Made by a program: the position numbers and the translations under genes. From contig VBKX01000106.1 of the NCBI GenBank assembly GCA_005879435.1, positions 6,738-13,001 on the forward strand: a DNA stretch of 6,264 nucleotides. Reading direction: 5' to 3'. Source of the DNA: Deltaproteobacteria bacterium (lineage in GTDB: Bacteria > Desulfobacterota > Binatia > UBA9968). Below the pieces are notes generated by a model. That model worked only from the letters and a program-made list of their open reading frames with translations. It was not told where the DNA came from and did no database searches. Positions 1-6,264 of this stretch are shown one piece after another (the stretch's first letter is position 1; every line of letters starts with the position of its first letter).

Positions 1-1326
1 ATCACAGGGCGCAATAATTGGATCGTCTGGACCGGCGGCAACGATCGATTCTGGGACTACATCGCCAATAACAGCTTCGGCGCGATGGATTTTCTAAAGA
101 CTCTTTCTTCTCATCCGAGCATCAAACATTCTAGCCGCGACAATCGGTGGCATTACCTCGGGTTGGTCAATGAACCCTGCTTTGAGAAAGCCAAGGGGCC
201 GCGCACCGATCGTTTCGGGCTATGGCTCGATGCGCGGAGTAAGGATTGCCCCGCAGACCCGTTTGAAAACGAGCAGAAATATCCCGGCGTGAAAATCGGC
301 GCGCGCGGGAAGAACATGCCCGTCGGTTCGTTTTACGGCTATGCGACCGGCATCGTCGGATTGCGCCTTTTCCCAAATCCCGACTTCGATGAAGCCGCGG
401 CGAAAAAATGGGACGCGGAGAAATATTATACGGATCCCAACTACTACAACGACAAGAATTTGATTCGGCCGTACCGGGTCGGTATGTCGTGCGGTTTCTG
501 CCACGTCGGTCCAAGCCCGGTCAAGCCGCCCACGGATCCGGAAAATCCTCAATGGGCCAACCTGAACTCCAACCCGGGCGCGCAATATTTCTGGGTCGAC
601 CGGGTCTTTTTTTGGGACAAGGACGACGCGAGTTTCGCATTTCAACTATTCCATACCTCGTTGCCGGGGACGCTGGACACTTCCTTCATTTCCACCGACT
701 ACATCAACAATCCGCGGACCATGAACGCGGTATATAATGTTCTGCCGCGGTTGGGGCCGGCTTTGCGCTGGGGCAGAGAAAAACTCGCGGGCGGCGGTCT
801 CAAGAACAAGCAATTCCAGGATTTCAAGCAGACTGCTGCGTTGTCGCAGTTTTACAAAGCCCCGGATACGGTGATGACGCCGCGGGTGCTCAAGGACGGC
901 TCGGATTCAGTGGGCATTCTAGGAGCACTCAATCGCGTCTTCATCAACATCGGCCTATTCAGCGAGGAGTGGATTCTTCACTTCAACCCTTTGGTCGGCG
1001 GCAAGACGATCACGCCGATCAGGATCGAAGACGCGGAGAAAAATTCCAGTTATTGGAATGCCACCGTCAACCAGACCGCCGACGTGGCGCTGTTCTTTCT
1101 CAAGACCGCGAAGCCCGACCAACTCAAGGATGCGCCGGGCGGGAGTGACTATTTAACGGCCGATAAAGCTACGCTGGATCGAGGCAAGCTTGCCTTCGCG
1201 ACTTATTGCGCGCGGTGTCATTCGAGCAAGATTCCCGAGGCGCCGGCAAACGTCGATGAGTCCAACTGGAACCAATATTGGGCCTGGACCAAGACTGACT
1301 GTCCACGGAACGACGTATCCCCGTGA
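1..1326 (+). CDS. Di-haem c-type cytochrome, MauG/CCP/RoxA-like, 5' part (partial, frame-disrupted)
   Basis: Frame 1 is open from base 1, so the ATG at 85 is internal and the true start lies upstream of the window. Reading from base 1 gives 441 residues with two covalent haem c motifs: CGFCH (residues 164-168, bases 490-504) and CARCH (403-407, bases 1207-1221). Such a protein would be exported and matured in the periplasm; any signal peptide would lie upstream. The wide motif spacing, about 240 residues, fits large di-haem proteins such as rubber oxygenase RoxA better than small cytochromes. Family-like text (GGNDRFWD, NEPCFEKA, VGMSCGFCHVG) is continuous up to WAWTKTD, ending at base 1299. 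The last residues before the TGA at 1324-1326 look like out-of-frame translation. The protein continues in frame 3 (see the 1323-2135 entry). Seen: haem motifs, open 5' edge, frame break. Family assignment is from recollection of homologues. The exact substrate is unknown; electron transfer or an oxygenase activity are both possible. Confidence 0.85.
   Translation: MTGRNNWIVWTGGNDRFWDYIANNSFGAMDFLKTLSSHPSIKHSSRDNRWHYLGLVNEPCFEKAKGPRTDRFGLWLDARSKDCPADPFENEQKYPGVKIGARGKNMPVGSFYGYATGIVGLRLFPNPDFDEAAAKKWDAEKYYTDPNYYNDKNLIRPYRVGMSCGFCHVGPSPVKPPTDPENPQWANLNSNPGAQYFWVDRVFFWDKDDASFAFQLFHTSLPGTLDTSFISTDYINNPRTMNAVYNVLPRLGPALRWGREKLAGGGLKNKQFQDFKQTAALSQFYKAPDTVMTPRVLKDGSDSVGILGALNRVFINIGLFSEEWILHFNPLVGGKTITPIRIEDAEKNSSYWNATVNQTADVALFFLKTAKPDQLKDAPGGSDYLTADKATLDRGKLAFATYCARCHSSKIPEAPANVDESNWNQYWAWTKTDCPRNDVSP
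1291..1326 (+). other. Frame-disruption junction inside the cytochrome gene
   Basis: Frame 1 reads sensibly to Thr-Lys-Thr-Asp at 1288-1299. Frame 3 becomes sensible from LSTERRIPVTLL, starting at 1299. Frame 3 has a TGA at 1296-1298, so the change must happen within about 1296-1300, inside a tandem GACT-GACT (1293-1300). The shift equals loss of a number of bases that leaves remainder 1 when divided by 3. The homologues I recall have extra residues between these two blocks, which suggests a deletion of a short segment rather than a single base, but I cannot align them here. The frame-1 stop overlaps a GTG in frame 3 (GTGA, 1323-1326). Confidence 0.75.
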
Positions 1327-2135
1327 CGCTCTTGCAGACCAACGCGTGCAGCCCGCTGGCGACCAACGCTCTCGGCGGCAACATCTGGGATAACTTTTCA
1401 TCGCAGACTTATAAAGATCTACCGTCGGCGGGAAAGTTGACGCTCTACAATCCCATCGATGGCACACCGTTCGAATACGATTTACCGGCCGGCGGGCGCG
1501 GTTATACTCGCGTGCCGTCGCTGATCAGTTTGTGGTCGACGGCGCCGTTTCTATTGAACAACTCGGTGGGCAAATTCAACTGGAATCCTTCCGTCGAGTC
1601 GCGCATGGATTCGTTTAACGATTCGATCGAAAAAATGCTCTGGCCGGAAAAGCGCGACAAGGATCCGGTTCTCGGCGACAAAGTGCCTGGATTCATCTAT
1701 CGCACGACGACGACGAGTTACATCAAAGCGCCCGCGGGCTATTTGCCGGACAAGTTGGGCAAATTGCTTAGCTGGGGCGATTGGTTGCACAACTTGTTCC
1801 CGTGGCTCATCAGCGAAGGGATGATAAAAATCGGACCGATTCCCAAGGGCGCCCCGGTCAGTTTGCTCACCAATATTGATCTGGAGTCGGACAAAGTCGA
1901 TCTCGTCGCTCTCTTGCTCAAGATGAAGGCCGACTTGAAACAGGTCGAGGGCAAAAGCGATGAGGAGGCGGCGCAAGTCTTTAAAAATCTTGTGCCCGAT
2001 CTGATCAAAGTCAGTAAATGTCCGGACTACGTGGTCAACAAAGGCCACTATTTCGGCACGAGCTTTTTGAAGGAAGAGCCGCCGCTGACCGACGATGATA
2101 AGCGCGCCCTGATCCACTTTTTAAAAACCTTCTAG
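1323..2135 (+). CDS. Di-haem c-type cytochrome, C-terminal part (frame 3 continuation)
   Basis: This is the second half of the cytochrome that begins before base 1. Family-like sequence in this frame starts at 1299 (LSTERRIPV), ahead of the nominal GTG at 1323, so the GTG is most likely an internal valine and not a start. A segment at 1491-1571 (GGRGYTRVPSLISL followed by STAPFLLNNSVG) matches in position and pattern the RTPSLRN...TAPYxHxG stretch of the MauG/cytochrome c peroxidase fold, but with Leu-Leu-Asn-Asn where those enzymes usually have aromatic-His. The C-terminus, with NKGHYFGT (His codon 2046-2048) and DDKRALIHFLKTF, is the usual closing helix of such proteins, and that His is a candidate haem axial ligand. 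No CXXCH lies in this part. Together with the 5' part, about 711 residues are visible. The stop is TAG at 2133-2135, 25 bases before the GMC start. If translated alone, this piece would lack both haem sites and a leader. Confidence 0.8.
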   Translation: MTLLQTNACSPLATNALGGNIWDNFSSQTYKDLPSAGKLTLYNPIDGTPFEYDLPAGGRGYTRVPSLISLWSTAPFLLNNSVGKFNWNPSVESRMDSFNDSIEKMLWPEKRDKDPVLGDKVPGFIYRTTTTSYIKAPAGYLPDKLGKLLSWGDWLHNLFPWLISEGMIKIGPIPKGAPVSLLTNIDLESDKVDLVALLLKMKADLKQVEGKSDEEAAQVFKNLVPDLIKVSKCPDYVVNKGHYFGTSFLKEEPPLTDDDKRALIHFLKTF

Positions 2136-2160
2136 CCCGGCGCCGTTAGATCGCGCACGT

Positions 2161-2475
2161 ATGTCTGACGCCGCTCCTAAATATGAATATATCGTCGTCG
2201 GATCAGGCGCGGGCGGCGGCACGCTCGCGGCGCGTTTGGCCGAGAGCGGCCATTCGGTCCTGGTCCTCGAAGCGGGCGGCGATCCTCTCCAGATGACGGG
2301 ACGGCCTTTCATCCTTTTGCTTCGGAGAATCCCGCCCTGCGCTGGGATTTTTTCGTGCGCCACTACGGCGATGAGGAGCGGCAAAAGAAAGACCGCAAGT
2401 ACACTGCGGAACGTGGCGGCGTGCTCTATCCGAGGGCCGGCGCCTTGGGTGGCTGCACGGCTCACAACGCGATGA
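2161..2475 (+). CDS. GMC oxidoreductase, N-terminal FAD-binding part (frame-disrupted)
   Basis: The ATG at 2161 is the only sensible start: the protein opens MSDAAPKYEYIVVG and leads straight into the Rossmann dinucleotide fold GSGAGGG (residues 14-20), closed by the acidic residue E37 of VLEAGG that binds the FAD ribose. There is no signal peptide, so the enzyme is predicted to be cytoplasmic, unlike the cytochrome upstream. No convincing Shine-Dalgarno precedes it; with 25 bases after the cytochrome stop it is probably co-transcribed with that gene. Family-like sequence ends at about residue 43 (GGDPL, base 2289). The rest, to the TGA at 2475, is out-of-frame translation of the same gene and is not real protein. 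The true reading continues in frame 3 from about 2289 (next GMC entry). Confidence 0.8.
   Translation: MSDAAPKYEYIVVGSGAGGGTLAARLAESGHSVLVLEAGGDPLQMTGRPFILLLRRIPPCAGIFSCATTAMRSGKRKTASTLRNVAACSIRGPAPWVAARLTTR
2281..2300 (+). other. Frame-disruption junction inside the GMC gene
   Basis: Frame 1 gives EAGGDPL up to 2289. Frame 3 gives PDDGTAFHPFASENPALRW from 2289, which is clearly GMC-family text and precedes any start codon in that frame. The switch must lie near 2284-2292. It needs loss of a number of bases with remainder 1 modulo 3. The homologues I recall carry a longer loop here, ending in something like LPDDYDVPAFH, so a short deletion is possible; a single-base loss in a variable loop is also compatible. 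There is no slippery heptamer for programmed -1 frameshifting. Confidence 0.75.
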
Positions 2476-3980
2476 TCCTGGTCTATCCGAACGACGGCGA
2501 CTGGGATTATATTGCCGAGCTCACCGGCGATTCGTCGTGGCGCGCTGCGAACATGCGAAGATATTTTGAGCGTCTCGAAAATTGCCGCCATCGACCGGTC
2601 TTTCGCTGGCTGCGAAAGCTTACCGGCATCAATCCGACCCGTCACGGTTTTAGCGGCTGGTTGCGCACGGAACGGCCGCGGCCGCCCAGGGAAGCGCTCC
2701 GCGACCGCGAAATGATGGACGTGATCGAAAGCTCGGCGTTCGGCGCCATCGCCGCGTTGGAACATCCCCTGAAGCGGTTATTCTGGTTTTTTCGGGCCAA
2801 GGGCGATCCTAACGATTGGCGCATCGTGCGGCGCAACGCCTTCGGCATTCGCTACATGCCGCTGACGACTTCCAATCATGCGCGCACCGGCAGCCGCGAA
2901 CGGCTCTTAGACCTCGCCGCCAGGCGGCCGGATAAACTGCACATCGAGCTCGATGCGCTCGCCAGCCGAATTCTCTTCGACGCCGATCGTGCGGTCGGCG
3001 TCGAGTATTTCAAAGGCAGGAATCTCTATCGCGCCCACGCGGAGCCGGCTGAAGACCGGGGCGAGCGGCGCCAGGCGCGCGCGTCGCGGGAAGTAATTTT
3101 GTCCGGCGGCGCCTTCAACACGCCGCAACTGCTGATGCTCTCCGGAATCGGTCCGAAGAGCGAGCTTGCCCGGCATGGCATCGAAGCGCGAGTGGATTTG
3201 CCCGGCATCGGCGCGAACCTCCAGGACCGCTACGAAGTCAGTGTCGTCAATCGCATGAAGGATGATTGGGCTTTGATGAACGGCGCTGAATTCGCCAAAG
3301 ACGATCCGCAGTTCGACCAATGGTCGCGATCGCGGGAAGGCATTTACGCGACCAACGGCGGCATGTTCGCCGTGATCAGAAGTTCTCGCGCCGAATGTGT
3401 CGTGCCGGATCTGTTCTGTATGAGTTTGCTGGCCCGATTCGAAGGCTACTTTCCGGGATACTCCAAGCTAATTTCCGGCGATCACGATTACCTCACCTGG
3501 GTGATCCTGAAGGCCCACACCCGCAACCGAGCAGGCACCGTGAAACTCACCACAGCCGATCCGCGCGACTTGCCGGAGATCAATTTCCGCTACTTTGACG
3601 AGGGCAGCGACGACACGGATGAGGATTTGAACGCGGTTGTGGATGGCGTCAAGTTCGTGCGCGGCATCTGCGCCGATCTGATCAAAGAGAAACTCATCGT
3701 CAAGGAGGAGTTGCCGGGCGATCGCTTTCAAAGCGACGAGGAATTGAAAAATTTCATCCGCGACAACGCATGGGGACACCATGCCTCATGTACCTGTCCG
3801 ATCGGTCCGAAAGAGCAGGGCGGGGTGCTGAGCAGCGACTTCCGCGTGCACGGAACCAAAGGGCTGCGCATCGTAGACGCCTCGGTGTTTCCCCGCATAC
3901 CCGGCTATTTTATCGTCAGCGCGGTTTACATGATTGGCGAGAAGGCAGCCGATGTTATTCTCGCGGACAATAGTGATTAG
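2355..3980 (+). CDS. GMC oxidoreductase, main body (substrate and flavin domains)
   Basis: FAD-dependent glucose-methanol-choline family enzyme, expected to oxidise an alcohol group on an unknown substrate. The nominal GTG at 2355 is an internal valine, since in-frame homologous sequence (FHPFASENPALRWDFF) extends back to 2289. GMC signature 1 is at 2430-2474 (RAGALGGCTAHNAM). Signature 2 is at 3102-3152 (SGGAFNTPQLLMLSGIG). The C-terminal active-site block HHASCTCPIG has its likely catalytic His at 3780-3782. The closing helix is IPGYFIVSAVYMIGEKAADVI-like, with Phe aligned where most GMC enzymes have the second catalytic His or Asn. Joined to the N-terminal 43 residues, the protein would be about 606 residues, a usual GMC length. 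The stop is TAG at 3978-3980. The gene converges with the peroxidase gene. Family assignment is secure; the substrate is not. Resemblance to cholesterol-oxidase- or long-chain-alcohol-oxidase-type members cannot be decided by eye. Confidence 0.9.
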   Translation: MRHYGDEERQKKDRKYTAERGGVLYPRAGALGGCTAHNAMILVYPNDGDWDYIAELTGDSSWRAANMRRYFERLENCRHRPVFRWLRKLTGINPTRHGFSGWLRTERPRPPREALRDREMMDVIESSAFGAIAALEHPLKRLFWFFRAKGDPNDWRIVRRNAFGIRYMPLTTSNHARTGSRERLLDLAARRPDKLHIELDALASRILFDADRAVGVEYFKGRNLYRAHAEPAEDRGERRQARASREVILSGGAFNTPQLLMLSGIGPKSELARHGIEARVDLPGIGANLQDRYEVSVVNRMKDDWALMNGAEFAKDDPQFDQWSRSREGIYATNGGMFAVIRSSRAECVVPDLFCMSLLARFEGYFPGYSKLISGDHDYLTWVILKAHTRNRAGTVKLTTADPRDLPEINFRYFDEGSDDTDEDLNAVVDGVKFVRGICADLIKEKLIVKEELPGDRFQSDEELKNFIRDNAWGHHASCTCPIGPKEQGGVLSSDFRVHGTKGLRIVDASVFPRIPGYFIVSAVYMIGEKAADVILADNSD

Positions 3981-4037
3981 TAAGTTCGTATTCGGAGTGT
4001 CGCGCGCTGACTAGATCGCTAGCTACTAATCCCTAAC

Positions 4038-6264
4038 TCACTTGAACGCCGGGTCGCTCTCCGCGCCCCGGCGCGGTTTCCATTCCAGCGAGTAGTACTC
4101 GCCGCGGTCGCGCGCCCAGGGATCGAAAACGTTGACCACCGGATCGAGCTCGGCGCGAAGTTCCGGAATGGTTCTTAAGAGCACTCGTTTCAGCGGCGAG
4201 ACTTCGACGGCGTGACCGTTCGATTTGACCTTCTCCATGATTTTTCCACCGGGTCCGTTGTGGTTGACCCACTGCACGCCAAAATCGGTGTAGAACGCGG
4301 GGCGAAAGCTTGAGGTGAGGAATCGGTCGCTGAATAAACGGCGCGATGCGTTGAGAATGAAAACCTGAAGTTGTGTTTCCGAGATGGCAAAGCCATGGGG
4401 CCGCGTGGACTCGGCCAACCAACCAACCATAGCGTCCAAGTCTTCGATATTATCGACAACCGAGCCATTGGGCCGGCCGAGACAATCGGTTATGGCGCTG
4501 CCGTCGTCGTTTTTTTGCGCAGTGGTAATGATCTTGGAATCGTCGCAGCGATGTTGTCCGTAAATTTCCCGCAGCAGCGTGGCGTCTCTCAGCTGCGCGG
4601 CACGCGCCGCCGAATTCGGACTGAGGCTCGGATCGATGAAATCATCGAAGCCGGTCAGCTGCTTGAGGCCGTATTGGCGGCGAAACTCGTTGTGGTCGCG
4701 AAGAATATCCAAGGCCAAAACATCGATCTTGCCGGTTGCGCTCTTTAGACGCGGCATGTCCAAGTTTTGCAAAAACAGCGGGTGGTTGTGTAGGGTCAGC
4801 TCGCCGACCCGCTGACGGCCCAGCGAGAGCGCCCAATCAGCAATACCGTATCGCCGCATCGCCTCGGTCGCTTTGCCGCGCAAGGTATTTATGACAGCAA
4901 TCTTAGCGCGGATCACATTCGAGTCGTTTTTCAGGTCGCGAAACTCGATCAGATCGGGAACCATCGGGTGGAGCCGATAGGCGTTGATGAACTCCTCGGG
5001 AAAATTAAACGGCGAGCCAAAATGGTTGACGCCGCTGTTTATATCCGGCTTATCGCTGCCCAAGCCAAAGATACCGGGGCCCGCGGCAAAAGCGGAATAC
5101 CAGGCTGTCGATTTTTTGCCCTCCGAGCGCGCGAGCTGTTCAATTACTTTTTCCAGTGCGGCGTCGACAAGCGGATGTTTTTGCAGCAGCCCGGACCAAT
5201 TGGCGTTCATCGCCAGGTAGAGCGGTTCGTTGTAAAGCATTTGCGTTGTCCACTCGATGGTGTGGATCTTGGCAATCTCGGCGGACACGACCAGACGGGC
5301 GATTTCAAATAATTCGTCGGCGCTGATGTCTTGATATCGGATCGCACGCTCGGGCGCCGCGGGATCGCGCAAGCCGGAATCGGCTGCGGGACTAGCCGCG
5401 GTCTTGCGGCGAAATTCTTCGACGAACAAGTTGTGTTCGCGCGCGAAGACGTTGTGAAAGAAACTGAGGCCGATGTTCCAATTATCCGGAAAAGCCACGG
5501 CCTCTTGCCCGGCCCATTGGGGATTTTGCGGATCCGACTTTTGCAGCACCGGGAGATAGCCCGGCTGCGCTTGCGCGCCACTTAAATTTGCCTCGAGCAG
5601 CAGCTTAGCCGGATCGCGCGGGTCGCGTTTGACCCGTTGGTGCGAAGTCTCGTCGTAACCATAAATCTGCGAGCCGTCCCACCAGGCGGTAACTTTATTC
5701 AGCATGGTTTTAGGCGCGCGGGTTAAACGGCGCCTAGCGCCGATGGTGAAGCTCGGAGCCGGCGCCTCTTCGGCAACAAAACTTTTGTCGATCCGGTCTT
5801 CCGGCCGGCAGCCGAGCGATTTCGCATGGTCACTCTGCGCGCTGCATCCCATTGGCATCAACGTTGGTTCGTTATGGCCTTCCTCCAAGTGCGAGAACCA
5901 ATCGTGAGTCATGAACTGGATCCAAAAAGCAGCCAGAACATTGACGTACGCCGCCATCCGATAGGCGCAACTCGCGTCCGGCGAGTTATTAGCGGCCCCG
6001 CGGCCGTCGTTGCATTTAACCGACGGTGACTGGACGCGGGTAAATAGCTTGCGGCTGATCACCTGCGGGTCGGGCTGCAACGTCCCGAGACGACCGCCGT
6101 GGCGGTTTCGAACAATTTCGTCTTCGCTCAATTCCGGGAACGTGGCTTCGAATTCGACATTGCGGCCGAAGGGTTGCTCGACGGAGCCCATGAGCGGATT
6201 GAAAATATCGTTGCAGATCCCCGTCAGAGTGCGAAAGCGTACCAGTTCACCGGCGCACTTCTGC
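4038..6264 (-). CDS. Haem peroxidase, alpha-dioxygenase/cyclooxygenase-like (partial at N-terminus)
   Basis: The frame is open to the window edge. Codons upstream of the ATG at 6189-6191 read RTLTGICNDIFNPLMG, typical N-terminal text of animal-type haem peroxidases, so that ATG is internal and the start lies beyond base 6264. About 741 residues are visible, longer than plant alpha-dioxygenase (about 640). Counting from the edge: WIQFMTHDW (114-122) with distal Gln116 and His120 (codon 5904-5906); WWDGSQIYG (194-202); FAREHN (273-278); AKIHTIEWT (331-339); EFINAYRLHP with Tyr429 (4977-4979) and proximal His432 (4968-4970); GFAISETQ then ASRRLFSDRF near 624-648. This order and wording match fatty-acid alpha-dioxygenase closely, and Tyr-Arg-x-His matches the radical Tyr and proximal His of that enzyme and of cyclooxygenase. 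Likely role: haem-dependent oxygenation of a fatty acid or similar lipid. No break was seen in this gene. It could instead be a peroxidase of unknown substrate. The stop is TGA (4038-4040). Confidence 0.9.
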   Translation of the reverse strand, partial: QKCAGELVRFRTLTGICNDIFNPLMGSVEQPFGRNVEFEATFPELSEDEIVRNRHGGRLGTLQPDPQVISRKLFTRVQSPSVKCNDGRGAANNSPDASCAYRMAAYVNVLAAFWIQFMTHDWFSHLEEGHNEPTLMPMGCSAQSDHAKSLGCRPEDRIDKSFVAEEAPAPSFTIGARRRLTRAPKTMLNKVTAWWDGSQIYGYDETSHQRVKRDPRDPAKLLLEANLSGAQAQPGYLPVLQKSDPQNPQWAGQEAVAFPDNWNIGLSFFHNVFAREHNLFVEEFRRKTAASPAADSGLRDPAAPERAIRYQDISADELFEIARLVVSAEIAKIHTIEWTTQMLYNEPLYLAMNANWSGLLQKHPLVDAALEKVIEQLARSEGKKSTAWYSAFAAGPGIFGLGSDKPDINSGVNHFGSPFNFPEEFINAYRLHPMVPDLIEFRDLKNDSNVIRAKIAVINTLRGKATEAMRRYGIADWALSLGRQRVGELTLHNHPLFLQNLDMPRLKSATGKIDVLALDILRDHNEFRRQYGLKQLTGFDDFIDPSLSPNSAARAAQLRDATLLREIYGQHRCDDSKIITTAQKNDDGSAITDCLGRPNGSVVDNIEDLDAMVGWLAESTRPHGFAISETQLQVFILNASRRLFSDRFLTSSFRPAFYTDFGVQWVNHNGPGGKIMEKVKSNGHAVEVSPLKRVLLRTIPELRAELDPVVNVFDPWARDRGEYYSLEWKPRRGAESDPAFK

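Noticed and set aside
1551..2117. Long open frame on the - strand opposite the cytochrome C-terminal part
   Set aside because: It is an antisense shadow of GC-biased coding sequence; it shows no recognisable motif, while the + strand frame carries clear family motifs.
2136..2160. Promoter or strong ribosome-binding site before the GMC gene
   Set aside because: The 25-base gap has no -35/-10 pair and no purine-rich Shine-Dalgarno; co-transcription with the upstream gene is simpler.
1291..2300. Programmed -1 ribosomal frameshifting in both + strand genes
   Set aside because: Neither junction has an X-XXY-YYZ slippery heptamer or an evident downstream stem-loop, and family residues appear to be missing at the junctions.
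2121..2765. A 214-codon open frame on the - strand opposite the GMC N-terminal region
   Set aside because: It covers the FAD fold and GMC signature 1 on the opposite strand and is rich in Arg/Ala/Pro without any motif, as expected of a shadow frame.
3981..4037. Possible bidirectional terminator between the convergent genes
   Set aside because: Only a 4-base CTAG-ATCG-CTAG inverted match is visible, with no GC-rich stem and no T-run on either strand.

Overview
This 6.3-kb window is almost fully coding. It carries three genes for redox enzymes. Two lie in tandem on the + strand: a c-type cytochrome with two haem-binding motifs, and a flavin-dependent GMC oxidoreductase. They converge on a third gene on the - strand, a haem peroxidase/dioxygenase of the alpha-dioxygenase/cyclooxygenase type. 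No rRNA, tRNA, mobile element, CRISPR array or clear repeat was seen. The base composition is moderately GC-rich by eye. The gene types fit an environmental, Gram-negative-type bacterium, since covalent c-haem maturation implies a periplasm. I cannot name the lineage from the sequence.

Layout: bases 1-2135 hold the cytochrome gene, whose 5' end lies outside the window. Its reading changes from frame 1 to frame 3 near base 1296-1300. After a 25-base gap, bases 2161-3980 hold the GMC gene, which also changes from frame 1 to frame 3, near base 2284-2292. After a 57-base gap, bases 4038-6264 (- strand) hold the peroxidase, intact in frame but running off the window edge, so its 5' end is missing.

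How they may work together (inference): all three families oxidise or oxygenate organic molecules. The peroxidase looks more like a fatty-acid oxygenase than a defensive peroxidase, because it keeps the Tyr-Arg-x-His arrangement used for the catalytic tyrosyl radical in cyclooxygenase and plant alpha-dioxygenase. The cytochrome resembles the MauG/CCP/RoxA superfamily, which includes rubber oxygenase RoxA and the oleate-oxygenating di-haem proteins of Pseudomonas. The GMC protein would oxidise an alcohol. A lipid- or polyene-oxygenation module is therefore plausible but not proven. The two + strand genes are each broken by one frame change in the same direction, so either this copy is decaying or the assembly has errors there.
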